Below are positions 40,389 through 49,855 of a stretch of 64,000 nt of DNA, piece after piece (position 1 is the first letter of the stretch; each line of letters begins with the position of its first letter). The position numbers and the translations under genes are program-made. The stretch covers positions 395,001-459,000 of the forward strand of contig NZ_JACCCY010000003.1 of the NCBI RefSeq assembly GCF_013409575.1. Direction: 5' to 3'. Below the pieces are notes generated by a model. It had not been told where the DNA came from and did no database searches. It was given only the letters and a program-made list of their open reading frames with translations. This DNA comes from Macellibacteroides fermentans (GTDB lineage Bacteria; Bacteroidota; Bacteroidia; Bacteroidales; Tannerellaceae).

Positions 40389-41678
40389 ATGCAAGAAACA
40401 AAAAACACCGGAGGTATACGTTCGTTTAGTCGGAACTTCTGGACTGTCATTCTCATGGAGCTCTTCGAGCGGGGCTCGTACTACGGCGTTATGTCTGTGT
40501 TATCCGTCTATCTGGTACTGGGTATCGATCAGGGCGGATTAGGATTTTCGAAAGAGAGTGTGGGTGTTATAAAGAGCACCATCACACCGCTTCTGTACAT
40601 CCTGCCCATACTTTCGGGGGCGATTGCCGACAGATACGGATATAAGAAGGTGCTTACCTTTGCTTTTCTCGTGATGTCTACCGGCTATTTCCTTACCAGC
40701 TTAAGCACAACCTACACCTTTGTGTTCGCAAGTCTTCTGCTGATGGTGGTGGGAGCCGGCTGCTTCAAACCCATCATTTCGGGCACCATTGCCAGAGAAA
40801 CAAACGAAAGCAACTCCACCCTCGGATTTGGTATTTTCTACTGGTCCATCAACCTGGGAGCCTTTATTTTCCCGCTGTTGCTGGTACCTTATCTGAAGGC
40901 GATATCCTGGAACTACATATTTATTATGGCAGCGGTGGGAACCGGCTGGCTGTTCTTTCTGAACCTTTTCGTGTACAAAGAACCGGCCCGTCCGGCTGTT
41001 GCAGGGAAAGTGAGCGATATGCTCAAGAATGTGGTCCTGGTGCTTAAAGACATCCGATTTATGTCCATGATCCTAATATACAGCGGATTCTGGATTCTCT
41101 ATTTTCAGATGTTCGACACCGTATTATGGTATCTTACGGAACATGTAGACGTTACTCCTGTGAATCAGGTCGTAAATAGGTTTCTGGGTCTCTTTACCGA
41201 GAATCCCGACTGGAAATTCGATGCAGAGCACGTAACCGTGATCAATGCCTTTGCCATTATTTCGTTGCAGCTGGTAGTATCTTCCATCGTAAAGCATACG
41301 CCGGCACTACCCACTATGATAACCGGATTGCTTATTGCTACCGCCGGAATGGCTTGCCTGGCTATATCAACCAGTGTGTGGATATTTATTGCCGGAATCT
41401 TTATTTTCAGCATTGGCGAAATGGTGGCTCACCCCAAGTTTATCTCCTATGTAGGTCTGATAGCCCCCGAAGATAAAAAAGCGTTGTATCTGGGCTACTC
41501 TTTTCTATATGGAGTGATAGGAAGCGGTATCGGTGGAATTCTGGGAGCTAAACTCTATGTACATTATGTAGACGAGCTCAACCAGCCGGACATGCTTTGG
41601 CTCATATTCTCCGGAATCGGACTGGTTACCATCTTCGGATTGATGGCTTACCATAAATTTTTGGCTCCAAGAAAATAG
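40389..41678 (+). CDS. MFS transporter, POT/peptide-like
   Basis: The 429-aa protein has about 12-14 membrane helices. ELFERGSYYGVMSVLSVYL near residue 25 is the ExxER-type motif of proton-coupled oligopeptide transporters, and SGAIADRYGYKKVLTF is the MFS loop motif; FGIFYWSINLGAFIFPLL matches the family FYWSINLG segment. It probably imports di/tripeptides with protons, but substrate is inferred only from the motif. A bidirectional terminator follows. Confidence 0.87.
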   Translation: MQETKNTGGIRSFSRNFWTVILMELFERGSYYGVMSVLSVYLVLGIDQGGLGFSKESVGVIKSTITPLLYILPILSGAIADRYGYKKVLTFAFLVMSTGYFLTSLSTTYTFVFASLLLMVVGAGCFKPIISGTIARETNESNSTLGFGIFYWSINLGAFIFPLLLVPYLKAISWNYIFIMAAVGTGWLFFLNLFVYKEPARPAVAGKVSDMLKNVVLVLKDIRFMSMILIYSGFWILYFQMFDTVLWYLTEHVDVTPVNQVVNRFLGLFTENPDWKFDAEHVTVINAFAIISLQLVVSSIVKHTPALPTMITGLLIATAGMACLAISTSVWIFIAGIFIFSIGEMVAHPKFISYVGLIAPEDKKALYLGYSFLYGVIGSGIGGILGAKLYVHYVDELNQPDMLWLIFSGIGLVTIFGLMAYHKFLAPRK

Positions 41679-41717
41679 GGCGAAGCAAATACCAGCCACT
41701 TTACTCAAATCATAAAA

Positions 41718-41759
41718 CAGTGAGGGATGTCTTAAATTAAAGACATCCCTCATTATTTT
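41718..41759. terminator. bidirectional terminator between MFS and rnr genes
   Basis: The stem TGAGGGATGTCTT / AAGACATCCCTCA (41721-41733, 41740-41752) is followed by TTATTTT on the plus strand and preceded by AAAACAG on the other. It ends both convergent transcripts. Confidence 0.85.
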
Positions 41760-41778
41760 GTAGTATCAGCTTTCCGGA

Positions 41779-43965
41779 TCAGTCCACCATCGCAAAGTCG
41801 AGTTGCTTTCTCTCCAGGTTAGCCTGAGCCACCTTGATCGTAATCGGATCACCCAAACGATACTGACGTTTCTTACGTCTTCCTATCAGGCAATAATTCT
41901 TTTCATCAAATTCGTAATAATCATCATCCAGATCACGTATAGGCACCAATCCCTCGCACTTGTTCTCATTCAGTTCTACGTACAGTCCCCATTCGGTAAC
42001 ACCCGAAATTACACCATCGTATACCATGCCCAGCTTATCACTCATAAACTCGACCTGTTTGTATTTCGTAGAAGCCCTTTCGGCATTGGCTGCCACCTGC
42101 TCCATACTGGAGCAATGTTCGCACAAATCCTCGTATTTGGCTTTCACCACACTCCGGCCGCCAGCCAGGTAACGCTCCAATAAGCGATGAACCATCATAT
42201 CCGGATACCGGCGTATGGGACTGGTAAAGTGCGTATAATAATCGAACGCCAGTCCGTAGTGCCCCACATTCTCGGTAGAATATACAGCCTTAGCCATGGC
42301 ACGTATCGCTACTGTCTCGATCAGGTTCTCCTCGCGTTTTCCCTGTACCTCATCCAGCAAATGGTTAATACCCTTGGAAACATCCGTCTTGCTTCCGTCC
42401 GTTTTCAGCTTATAACCGAAACGACGAATAAAAGAGGCAAAATTCTCCATCTTATCGGGATCCGGTAAATCGTGGATACGATACACGAACGTTTTCTTGG
42501 TCTTCCCCTGAGGCACTTTGCCTACAAACTCGGCAACCGTACGGTTTGCGAGCAACATAAACTCCTCAATCATCTTATTGGCATCTTTCGATTCCTTGAA
42601 GTAGACACTCAACGGCTTGCCATACTCATCAATCTCGAACTTCACCTCGTAACGCTCAAAAGCAATAGCTCCATCCTTGAACCGTTTGGCCCGTAACTTC
42701 TTGGCCAAACCATCCATGGCAAGAATAGCCTCTTCACATTCGCCGGTTCCTTTCTCTATAATCTCCTGTGCCTCTTCGTAGGTAAACCTCCGGTCGCTTT
42801 TAATCAGCGTACGGCAAATGCGCGAATTCTTTACAACAGCCTCCGGAGTCATTTCAAACACCACCGAGAAGCAGAATTTCTCTTCATTGGGGCGAAGCGA
42901 ACAAAGTCCGTTACTAAGCCGTTCGGGTAACATAGGAATGGTACGGTCTACCAGATAAACACTTGTAGCCCTGCTCAGCGCCTCTTTGTCAATGATGCTG
43001 TCCGGTTTTACAAAATGCGTAACATCGGCAATATGTACTCCTATCTCAATCAGTCCGGAAGGCAATTTGCGATACGAAAGTGCATCATCAAAGTCCTTCG
43101 CATCTTTAGGGTCCACCGTAAAAGTAAGCACATCGCGGAAGTCCTCCCTCTCGGCCAGATCCTTCTCCGTTATCTCGCCCGAAATATCTTCGGCAGCCTT
43201 CTCTACATTCTCCGGATATTTATAAGGCAACCCGAACTCCGCCAGGATAGCATGCATCTCCGCATCATTCTGTCCGGCTACCCCTAAAATATCAACCACT
43301 TCACCCAGTGGATTCTTAGCACCCTCGGGCCATTCGACAATACGAACAATGGCCTTGTCGCCGTTCTTTCCACCCTTTAATTTATCTTTGGGGATAAAGA
43401 TATCGTTGGCCAATGTTTTATTTTCCGTAACCAAAAAGGCAAACCCTTTGGCCACCTGTAATTTTCCAACAAACGTCTTCTCCACACTTTCCAGCACTTC
43501 CAGTACTTCGGCCTCCTGCTCCGCTCCTTTCTTTTTGGCAAACAGCTGAACCTTCACCTTGTCGCCCGTCATTGCATGGCCCGAATTACGTTCTGCTACA
43601 AATACCGGCGTACCGCCATCTTCGGGCAGGAATGAATTCTTGCCGTTGCTTCTGCGTGAAAAAGTTCCTACGGCAACCGTTCCGATTCCGTTGTAACGAT
43701 AGCGGCCACGATCAATCTCAGAGATAAAATCGTCGGCTGCAAGGTCGTACAATATATCCACAATCATCAATTTCTGGACCTGAGCCTCCAGCCCCAGAAT
43801 CTTACTTATCTGCTTATAGTTAAAAGACTCTTTAGGAGATGCCTGGAAAGCCGCTATTACAGCCTGCACCATTGCCTGTTTCTTCATTCGCTTTCCCGAA
43901 CCTTTATTCTCCGTCTTTTCGTTTTTGTCTTTTTTTCCTGATTTCTTTCTCATCTTATTCTTCAT
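41779..43965 (-). CDS. rnr: ribonuclease R
   Basis: The 728-aa 3'-5' exoribonuclease has a lysine-rich N-terminal tail with a winged-helix part (to about 85), cold-shock domains (to about 240), the RNB catalytic domain (about 265-590; TFTVDPKDAKDFDDALSY holds the metal-binding aspartates; GLAFDYYTHFTSPIRRYPDMMVHR) and a C-terminal S1 domain (about 640-725). It degrades structured RNA and takes part in rRNA and mRNA turnover. There is no upstream gene in the same transcript within 90 bp except the SMP-30 gene. Confidence 0.96.
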   Translation of the reverse strand: MKNKMRKKSGKKDKNEKTENKGSGKRMKKQAMVQAVIAAFQASPKESFNYKQISKILGLEAQVQKLMIVDILYDLAADDFISEIDRGRYRYNGIGTVAVGTFSRRSNGKNSFLPEDGGTPVFVAERNSGHAMTGDKVKVQLFAKKKGAEQEAEVLEVLESVEKTFVGKLQVAKGFAFLVTENKTLANDIFIPKDKLKGGKNGDKAIVRIVEWPEGAKNPLGEVVDILGVAGQNDAEMHAILAEFGLPYKYPENVEKAAEDISGEITEKDLAEREDFRDVLTFTVDPKDAKDFDDALSYRKLPSGLIEIGVHIADVTHFVKPDSIIDKEALSRATSVYLVDRTIPMLPERLSNGLCSLRPNEEKFCFSVVFEMTPEAVVKNSRICRTLIKSDRRFTYEEAQEIIEKGTGECEEAILAMDGLAKKLRAKRFKDGAIAFERYEVKFEIDEYGKPLSVYFKESKDANKMIEEFMLLANRTVAEFVGKVPQGKTKKTFVYRIHDLPDPDKMENFASFIRRFGYKLKTDGSKTDVSKGINHLLDEVQGKREENLIETVAIRAMAKAVYSTENVGHYGLAFDYYTHFTSPIRRYPDMMVHRLLERYLAGGRSVVKAKYEDLCEHCSSMEQVAANAERASTKYKQVEFMSDKLGMVYDGVISGVTEWGLYVELNENKCEGLVPIRDLDDDYYEFDEKNYCLIGRRKKRQYRLGDPITIKVAQANLERKQLDFAMVD

Positions 43966-44056
43966 TTAAATTGGCAGCGCAGGCTACCTGTATACAAAGT
44001 AAACAAATAAATCCGAAAAAGTATCGTTGAGCCACCTAAATTGGATAAACAAACCG

Positions 44057-45031
44057 TTACTTCGAGAATTTAGTAGCTTTTACCCCCACTGCTCCGGGTT
44101 TACATACAAACAAGCTGCCGCTCTGCGGGTACTTGGCCAGGTCGCTTTCCGACAATCCGGCACGGGCGGTCGTTATATAAAGTATATCCAGATTTTCTCC
44201 TCCAAAAGCACACGAAGCTACATTGGGAGCGGGCAATTCAATCTTTTTGAGCAACTCGCCAGTCTGCGGATTATAACAATACACTCCATATCCACCCCAC
44301 TGAGCCACCCAGAGGTTACCGTTGCGGTCGATTGTCATCCCGTCCGGAGAGCCGGTTCCTTCGGCCAGTGTAACAGCAATCCCGTCAAACTCGATATTCC
44401 CGGTGGAAGCATCATACTTATACCGGGCAACCTTACCCGTTGGCGTATCGTTATAGTACATAAACCGCTTATCGGCCGTCCACACAATGCCATTCGAAAT
44501 TGTAACGCTGTCCAGTTTCACAGTAACAACGCCATCCCGTGTAACCGTATACAACTTACCGGCACCTTTAGGTGCTCCGAATCCCATGGTACCGACCCAA
44601 AGACGGCCTTCCGGATCACACTTCCCGTCGTTGCACCGCACCGTACCAGCCACATCATCGATAGAGGCAACATGTTCGTTAGCTCCTGTAATCAAATTAA
44701 CACGTACAATCTCATTCTGTAACGAAACCACCACGGTTGAATCCGTTTCGGGCACTACGGTAGACACCATCCGATCGAATGTCCAGGTATTGCAAGTCTC
44801 CAACCCGGGTAAATATTCATACAGGGTCTTACCCTCGATATCCACCCAGAAAAGCGACTTACGTTCCGGATGCCATATACTGCCTTCGCCGGTAGTCGCT
44901 TTCGCTTCAAAGGCAACAACAGGCTTTTCTGTGAGCGTATTTCCGGAACAAGACGAAAGAAACAAGAAACAAAAGGCAGGTAAGGCCAAAGCCAGCGAAG
45001 TCAACGAATCTAACATAGCGGATGTTTTCAT
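44057..45031 (-). CDS. SMP-30/gluconolactonase-like lipoprotein
   Basis: The 324-aa protein has a lipoprotein signal (FLSSC, cysteine about 28) and a six-bladed propeller of the SMP-30/gluconolactonase/LRE family. TGEGSIWHPERKSLFWVDIEG near 46 supplies the metal-binding glutamate, and RCNDGKCDPEGRLWVGTMG near 132, ISNGIVWTADKRFMYYNDT and GSPDGMTIDRNGNLWVAQWGG are the other hallmark stretches. It probably opens sugar lactones at the periplasmic face. It is codirectional with rnr (91-bp gap). The AT-rich zone upstream holds repeats and an IS. Confidence 0.9.
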   Translation of the reverse strand: MKTSAMLDSLTSLALALPAFCFLFLSSCSGNTLTEKPVVAFEAKATTGEGSIWHPERKSLFWVDIEGKTLYEYLPGLETCNTWTFDRMVSTVVPETDSTVVVSLQNEIVRVNLITGANEHVASIDDVAGTVRCNDGKCDPEGRLWVGTMGFGAPKGAGKLYTVTRDGVVTVKLDSVTISNGIVWTADKRFMYYNDTPTGKVARYKYDASTGNIEFDGIAVTLAEGTGSPDGMTIDRNGNLWVAQWGGYGVYCYNPQTGELLKKIELPAPNVASCAFGGENLDILYITTARAGLSESDLAKYPQSGSLFVCKPGAVGVKATKFSK

Positions 45032-45156
45032 ATTTAATTCATTTAGTAAAACAAAAATAGTAATTTTCTTTCCAACAAAGAGATAGGTTTACAGATAATG
45101 CACAATGCCCCTCAAATAATTGCTCCAATCAAATAAAACCGATTTATGCGCAAACC

Positions 45157-45258
45157 ATCTGTCATCTCTCATTTTTCGTCGTTTTTCCCTGTATTTACAG
45201 GGGTTCCGGCAATGACAGATCCCTTTTTTCATCTATCATGTATCTGTCATCTCTCATT
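45157..45258 (-). repeat. hairpin repeat copy B (uninterrupted)
   Basis: ATCTGTCATCTCTCATT occurs at 45157-45173 and again at 45242-45258, with AATGACAGAT at 45211-45220 in the other direction. Between them CCCTG-taaata-CAGGG-type text (about 45188-45203) forms an inner hairpin. Read on the minus strand, the segment aligns with 5481-5572, with the inner stem changed on both sides. The stretch 45040-45400 has no other recognisable feature. Confidence 0.65.
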
Positions 45259-45402
45259 AACCCGAAGGCAGCCCCCTCCCATCCCGAAGGTTGTAATTTT
45301 ATCAGATTATAACCATTTTTTCCTTCTATACTTACTCTAAGGCATTTCAATACCGATCTTTACTCATTTTCCTGTATACAATTAGTATTTTGCATGCCGG
45401 AT

Positions 45403-45500
45403 ACTAATCGTTGGACCATGGTCAAGTTTTCGTTGGACCATGGTCTACTTATTGTTGGACCAAGGTTGAGATATCGTTGGACCATGGTCCAACGATTAAT
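45403..45500. repeat. four-palindrome array B (22-bp period, inverted outer arms)
   Basis: Four GACnnnnGTC palindromes start at 45414, 45436, 45458 and 45480, exactly 22 bp apart. Copies 1, 2 and 4 are GACCATGGTC inside GGACCATGGTC(C); copy 3 is degenerate, GACCAAGGTT. The outer arms TAATCGTT (45405-45412) and AACGATTA (45491-45498) are the same as in array A, and the arm-to-arm length is 94 bp in both. The ISAs1 target duplication begins 6 bp to the right. Confidence 0.85.
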
Positions 45501-45513
45501 TGCCTTAATTCAA

Positions 45514-47142
45514 CAGGGCAGACGCATATTATTTTAGAGCTAAAAGAGTAAGGATTATTACTTAATGTGTATATATATAATGCAGATATTCAATATATTA
45601 AACATAGCATATCTGACGTTCATAATTTATTGTATCAAAACATCGTCAATTTAAAATAAGATTAAAATAGCCATATTTAATATTAATCGTACATATTGTA
45701 TGTGATAAAATTTGCTTTAAAAATAATAACCGTCTCTAAAAATTGGATGTATCTTTTTGCTACGACAACTTTGTTAAGTTAAAACTTTAATCAGAATATT
45801 TAAGTTCAGTTTGAAGTCATATTGACATTACTAAAAAGAGCCCAAAAACGGTAATTACAACTACGAAAAGAAAGATAATAAATCTTCAAAATAATCACTT
45901 AAACTCATTGATATCTCAGTAAAAAATCGTATATTTACCTTATTATCAATAGTTTAAATACATAAAATATGACATTGCTTGCTTTTGCTTCAAGTATCGA
46001 AGATTATCGTTTTGACAGAAATAAGGTTCACTCTGCAGAAACTATTATTTATATTACGTTAGCTGCCGTTATTTGCGGGGCCGAGACATGGAATGAAATA
46101 GAAGACTTTGGTCATTGTAAAATTGATTTCTTCTCTCGTACGATCCCTTCTTTTAATGGAATACCCTCACATGATACATTTAACCGATTTTTCACAGTCT
46201 TGGATACCTCATATTTTGAAAATCAATTCAGAGAATGGGTTAAATCCATATGTGGCAAGTATAAAGGCGTGGTTGCTATCGACGGCAAAACAATATGCGG
46301 AGCATATGAGTCTGAAGAGGCTAAATTATTCAGAGGTACCTACTTAAAACCATCGAGTCCCAAATATAAACTTCACATGGTAAGTGCCTGGGCCGCAGAC
46401 AATGGAATAAGCCTTGGACAAATCAAGACAGAAGAAAAATCCAATGAAATTACCGCTATCCCCGAACTATTGGAAGCATTAGATATTAAAGAGTGTATAA
46501 TCACTATTGATGCTATGGGATGTCAAAAGACAATAGCATCTAAAATAATAGACAAAGAAGCTGATTACGTTTTGGCTGTGAAAAACAACCATATGCATTT
46601 ATACAAAGAAATAGAACATTTTTTCACCATTTGGAGTGCTGAGAAGCCCAACCGGGTAAGCGTTTACGAGAAGAGCGAGACTGGACATGGTCGTTTGGAA
46701 AAAAGAACTTGCATAGCCTGTGACAACCTATACTGGTTAAATACTAAAGACTTCACTCAATGGGCTGGTTTGAAAACATTTGCCTGTGTCATTACAGAGC
46801 GTACCGTTCCAGGCGAAAAAGGCCCTCGTAAACAAAAAGAAACCAGATACTATATTTCTTCATTAGCTTTAGATGCTGAATTAATCGCTAGTTCTGTCAG
46901 AAAACACTGGTCTGTGGAAAATAATTTACACTGGCAATTGGATGTCTCGTTTAATGAAGATTACGGAAGAAAGAAGAACAATGCTGCCGTCAACTTTTCG
47001 CTTGTCTCTAAAACAGCTTTATCTATGTTAAAGCACTATGAAAGTAAAAGTAGCATTGCTCGCAAAAGAAAATCAGCAGGATGGTCTGACGACGTTCTCC
47101 AAAGCATACTTTCTGTGGAGAAATTTTAATGCGTCTGCCCTG
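45514..47142 (+). mobile_element. ISAs1-family insertion sequence, complete
   Basis: The element is bounded by inverted repeats CAGGGCAGACGCAT (45514-45527) and ATGCGTCTGCCCTG (47129-47142) and flanked by a 10-bp direct repeat CTTAATTCAA (45504-45513 and 47143-47152), the target duplication. One transposase gene occupies 45969-47129, and its stop codon touches the right inverted repeat. The left 440 bp between the inverted repeat and the gene is non-coding and very AT-rich, unusually long for this family. The perfect duplication points to a recent insertion. Confidence 0.92.
45969..47129 (+). CDS. ISAs1-family transposase
   Basis: The 386-aa DDE transposase has GVVAIDGKTI near residue 97, IITIDAMGCQKTIA near 177 and VENNLHWQLDVSFNEDYGRKKNN near 314, giving the acidic triad, and FNGIPSHDTFNRFF near 60 typical of ISAs1 (H-repeat-associated) proteins. 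It is full length with no frameshift, so the element may be active. Confidence 0.93.
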   Translation: MTLLAFASSIEDYRFDRNKVHSAETIIYITLAAVICGAETWNEIEDFGHCKIDFFSRTIPSFNGIPSHDTFNRFFTVLDTSYFENQFREWVKSICGKYKGVVAIDGKTICGAYESEEAKLFRGTYLKPSSPKYKLHMVSAWAADNGISLGQIKTEEKSNEITAIPELLEALDIKECIITIDAMGCQKTIASKIIDKEADYVLAVKNNHMHLYKEIEHFFTIWSAEKPNRVSVYEKSETGHGRLEKRTCIACDNLYWLNTKDFTQWAGLKTFACVITERTVPGEKGPRKQKETRYYISSLALDAELIASSVRKHWSVENNLHWQLDVSFNEDYGRKKNNAAVNFSLVSKTALSMLKHYESKSSIARKRKSAGWSDDVLQSILSVEKF

Positions 47143-47292
47143 CTTAATTCAAAAAAATTAAAGTATACAGGAAGCGGACTTAATAGATTAACAGGAAGTT
47201 ACAATATAATGCAGCATTGCCGTATGATATCTATTTAACAGCTTATTAACCAATTTTAATAGATTAATTACCTAACCCCACAGAATTAATTA

Positions 47293-47300
47293 TATATTTG
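47293..47300 (+). promoter_or_regulatory. -7 box before the outer membrane protein gene
   Basis: TATATTTG matches TAnnTTTG, with no clear -33 TTTG. It would give a leader of about 70 nt. It lies outside the IS, so expression does not depend on the element. Confidence 0.4.
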
Positions 47301-47374
47301 AGAAAAATATTGAAGGACTTTTGTTAATCTGCATGTATGAATAAAAAAACATCCATACTTAATCCTTGCAAACC

Positions 47375-49765
47375 ATGAAACTACAACGACTGATTCTTTT
47401 CGTTTTAGTGCTGCATTCAACTCTATATATCTGGGCAGATTCAAATGTCAGGTATTCTATTGAAGGTAGTTTGCATGATACCAGTGGACAGTCCATTAAC
47501 TACGCAACGGTAACTCTGTTATCTGCAATTGATTCAACTTATATAGGAGGTAGTATCACCAATGAGGATGGAAAATTTAAAATCAACAATTTATCATCCG
47601 GCAGATATACATTGCAAATAACTCATTTGCTGTTTAAACGTAAACATGTAGACGTTGTAATTAAAGACAATATGGCCTTATCTCCAATTGTTTTAGAAGA
47701 GAATATCAATGAATTAGGGGCTGTTATTGTTACCGCCAATGCAATTCAGCATAAACCAGACAGATACATTGTTTCATTGCAGGGGAATCCAATAGTCAAA
47801 GGAAATAATACAACGGAAGTTCTTGGTCTAATGCCCGGGATCACCAACGAAAGAGGAGTTTTAAAATTAAATGGAAGAGACGTCTCTCAAATTTATATAG
47901 ATGGACGTAAGCTAAGAGATCGAAAAGAACTGGATGCTATACAGGCTGATAATATTGATAAAATTGAAATTATATATCTTTCAGGAAGCGAAGAAGATGC
48001 AGGAAGTACAGGTGGAATTATAGATATTAAACTCAAAAAGCTAGTTAATGGAGGATACTATGGAGCAGTATCCGGCGACTATGCTCTTCTTCTTACCGAA
48101 GGGCATTACTCAGATAATATAAATGCGTCCGTAAATTATGCGTATAAGAGACTAAGTGTCTATAATTATCTGTCTTATAATGATTTCAAACAGACAGATA
48201 CGTATGAAATCAGCTCAATCTATAAGCAGTTGGAGCAGAATATAACGATGAGAACTCAGGAGAGAGGATGGAAGCAAAGCTTCTCTGACAGGTTAAGCCT
48301 ATCCTATGAACTGAATAAAATGCATAGTATTGGCATTAATGGAAGATTAAGTATTGCTGATGCAACTCCAATTCAACACTCCAGTTCTATCGTAAAAAAT
48401 AGTAACGAGACTGCTACGAATTCAACTGGCTCGGATATTAACAATGATACAAAGAACAGGCAATATCAATTGGCATTGAATTATAATTGGCAGATTGATT
48501 CTAAAGGATCCAACTTCAAACTTATTGCTGATTATCTAAATTTTTCAAATCAAATCCAACAAAACGGCATTTATAGATATGGAATTAATAGTGAATCAGA
48601 AACTAATAAATACTCCCAAAATGATATAGACAATAAAACCGATATGTATGAAGTTGACGCCAGATTTGCAATTATGATTGGGAAGAAAGGTCAGTTAGAT
48701 TTTGGAGCAAACTACAGCCTGAATAAATCTGATCAACAATTGGATTATCAACATTTAATAAATAATGCATGGATTGCTGATACTGATTTATGCGATAATT
48801 ATATGTTGGAAGGAATAAAGTATGCAGGATATATGTCGTATTCCTCTGCAATTGGCAAGAAAATAAAATATAAAGCCGGCTATAGAATTCAACAAAATAA
48901 AATAAGTTACCATTCAAAAAAGATATACGAAACAAACTTACGTACTTATTTTGGATTCTACCCCTCTCTTAGCTTAATGTACAATATTAATCCTCAGGAT
49001 GGTACATACATTAACCTAAATTATCAACGAGACATGGATCCGATACCATATAATGCCATAACTCCTGTTATTGTGTATAATAATGAAAATTCATACACAA
49101 AGGGTAATGTAAATATTAAACCGGTCAATTTTCATATAATTATGCTTGGAACGGCATATAAAAGCAAATGGAATCTAAACTATTTATTTGTTTCGGGAAA
49201 CGATTTATTGTATTACAAGACATTCGTCGACGAGAAAAATCCTTTAGTAACTTATACTATGCCTGTAAACAACGGGCGTATGTACGGACATAGCTTTGCT
49301 ACAGACCGTACATTTAAAATATCACAGTGGTGGAGTATAAAGGGTAATTTAAGGTTAGAGTGGATGAGATATAAGGGACTAGAAATCAATACCGCTGCAT
49401 GGAAACCCTATGTATTATTAACAAATACATTTAATACCCTTTCTGGGTGGGGTGGTAATTTAACAGCATATTTAGAGCCGACCTACAAATCGCAAGAGCG
49501 TACCTATAAAGCGGTCTATGGATTATACGGTAAAGTGTATAAATATCTGCTAAAAGAAAAGCTACTGGCAAGTCTTAACTTTACAGCTCTTGCCCGTAAC
49601 AGACAGATAATAATCGATACCCCGGATGTACTTTCCAAGAAAAGGTATCTCACAAGCCAAACAGGTATATCAATCGGAATAACATATAATTTCAATGGAG
49701 GTAAAAAAGTGACAACAAAACAAGTTCAAAGTATTCAGAAATATTATGAATACAAAGATAAATAG
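47375..49765 (+). CDS. outer membrane beta-barrel protein with regulatory-like N-domain
   Basis: The protein of about 796 aa has a cleavable signal (MKLQRLILFVLVLHSTLYIWA), a carboxypeptidase-regulatory-like domain at about 28-105 (GSLHDTSGQSINYATVTLLSA; EDGKFKINNLSSGRYTLQI), a plug-like segment (EVLGLMPGITNERGVLKLNGRDVSQIYIDGR; SGSEEDAGSTGGIIDIKLKK) and a long beta-barrel of the OMP_b-brl type. It resembles TonB-dependent receptors but is short; no clear TonB box is seen. It is followed by a beta-propeller lipoprotein and a small lipoprotein in the same direction. The ATG at 47375 is preferred to a TTG at 47366. Its substrate is unknown. Confidence 0.82.
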   Translation: MKLQRLILFVLVLHSTLYIWADSNVRYSIEGSLHDTSGQSINYATVTLLSAIDSTYIGGSITNEDGKFKINNLSSGRYTLQITHLLFKRKHVDVVIKDNMALSPIVLEENINELGAVIVTANAIQHKPDRYIVSLQGNPIVKGNNTTEVLGLMPGITNERGVLKLNGRDVSQIYIDGRKLRDRKELDAIQADNIDKIEIIYLSGSEEDAGSTGGIIDIKLKKLVNGGYYGAVSGDYALLLTEGHYSDNINASVNYAYKRLSVYNYLSYNDFKQTDTYEISSIYKQLEQNITMRTQERGWKQSFSDRLSLSYELNKMHSIGINGRLSIADATPIQHSSSIVKNSNETATNSTGSDINNDTKNRQYQLALNYNWQIDSKGSNFKLIADYLNFSNQIQQNGIYRYGINSESETNKYSQNDIDNKTDMYEVDARFAIMIGKKGQLDFGANYSLNKSDQQLDYQHLINNAWIADTDLCDNYMLEGIKYAGYMSYSSAIGKKIKYKAGYRIQQNKISYHSKKIYETNLRTYFGFYPSLSLMYNINPQDGTYINLNYQRDMDPIPYNAITPVIVYNNENSYTKGNVNIKPVNFHIIMLGTAYKSKWNLNYLFVSGNDLLYYKTFVDEKNPLVTYTMPVNNGRMYGHSFATDRTFKISQWWSIKGNLRLEWMRYKGLEINTAAWKPYVLLTNTFNTLSGWGGNLTAYLEPTYKSQERTYKAVYGLYGKVYKYLLKEKLLASLNFTALARNRQIIIDTPDVLSKKRYLTSQTGISIGITYNFNGGKKVTTKQVQSIQKYYEYKDK

Positions 49766-49855
49766 ATTTATTGGCTTAGCCTTTAGCACTCATAAGAGTG
49801 CCAAGAAAATCTATTAACTCTCTGAATATCATCTATTAATTACAACTCCAAAAAC

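Noticed and set aside
45146-45340. A 64-codon frame upstream of the ISAs1 element.
   Set aside because: It covers the hairpin repeat; no initiation signal and no protein features.
49786-49801. Hairpin GCACTC-ATAA-GAGTGC as a terminator.
   Set aside because: Only six pairs and no T-tract; probably not a terminator, at most a minor attenuation or processing site.
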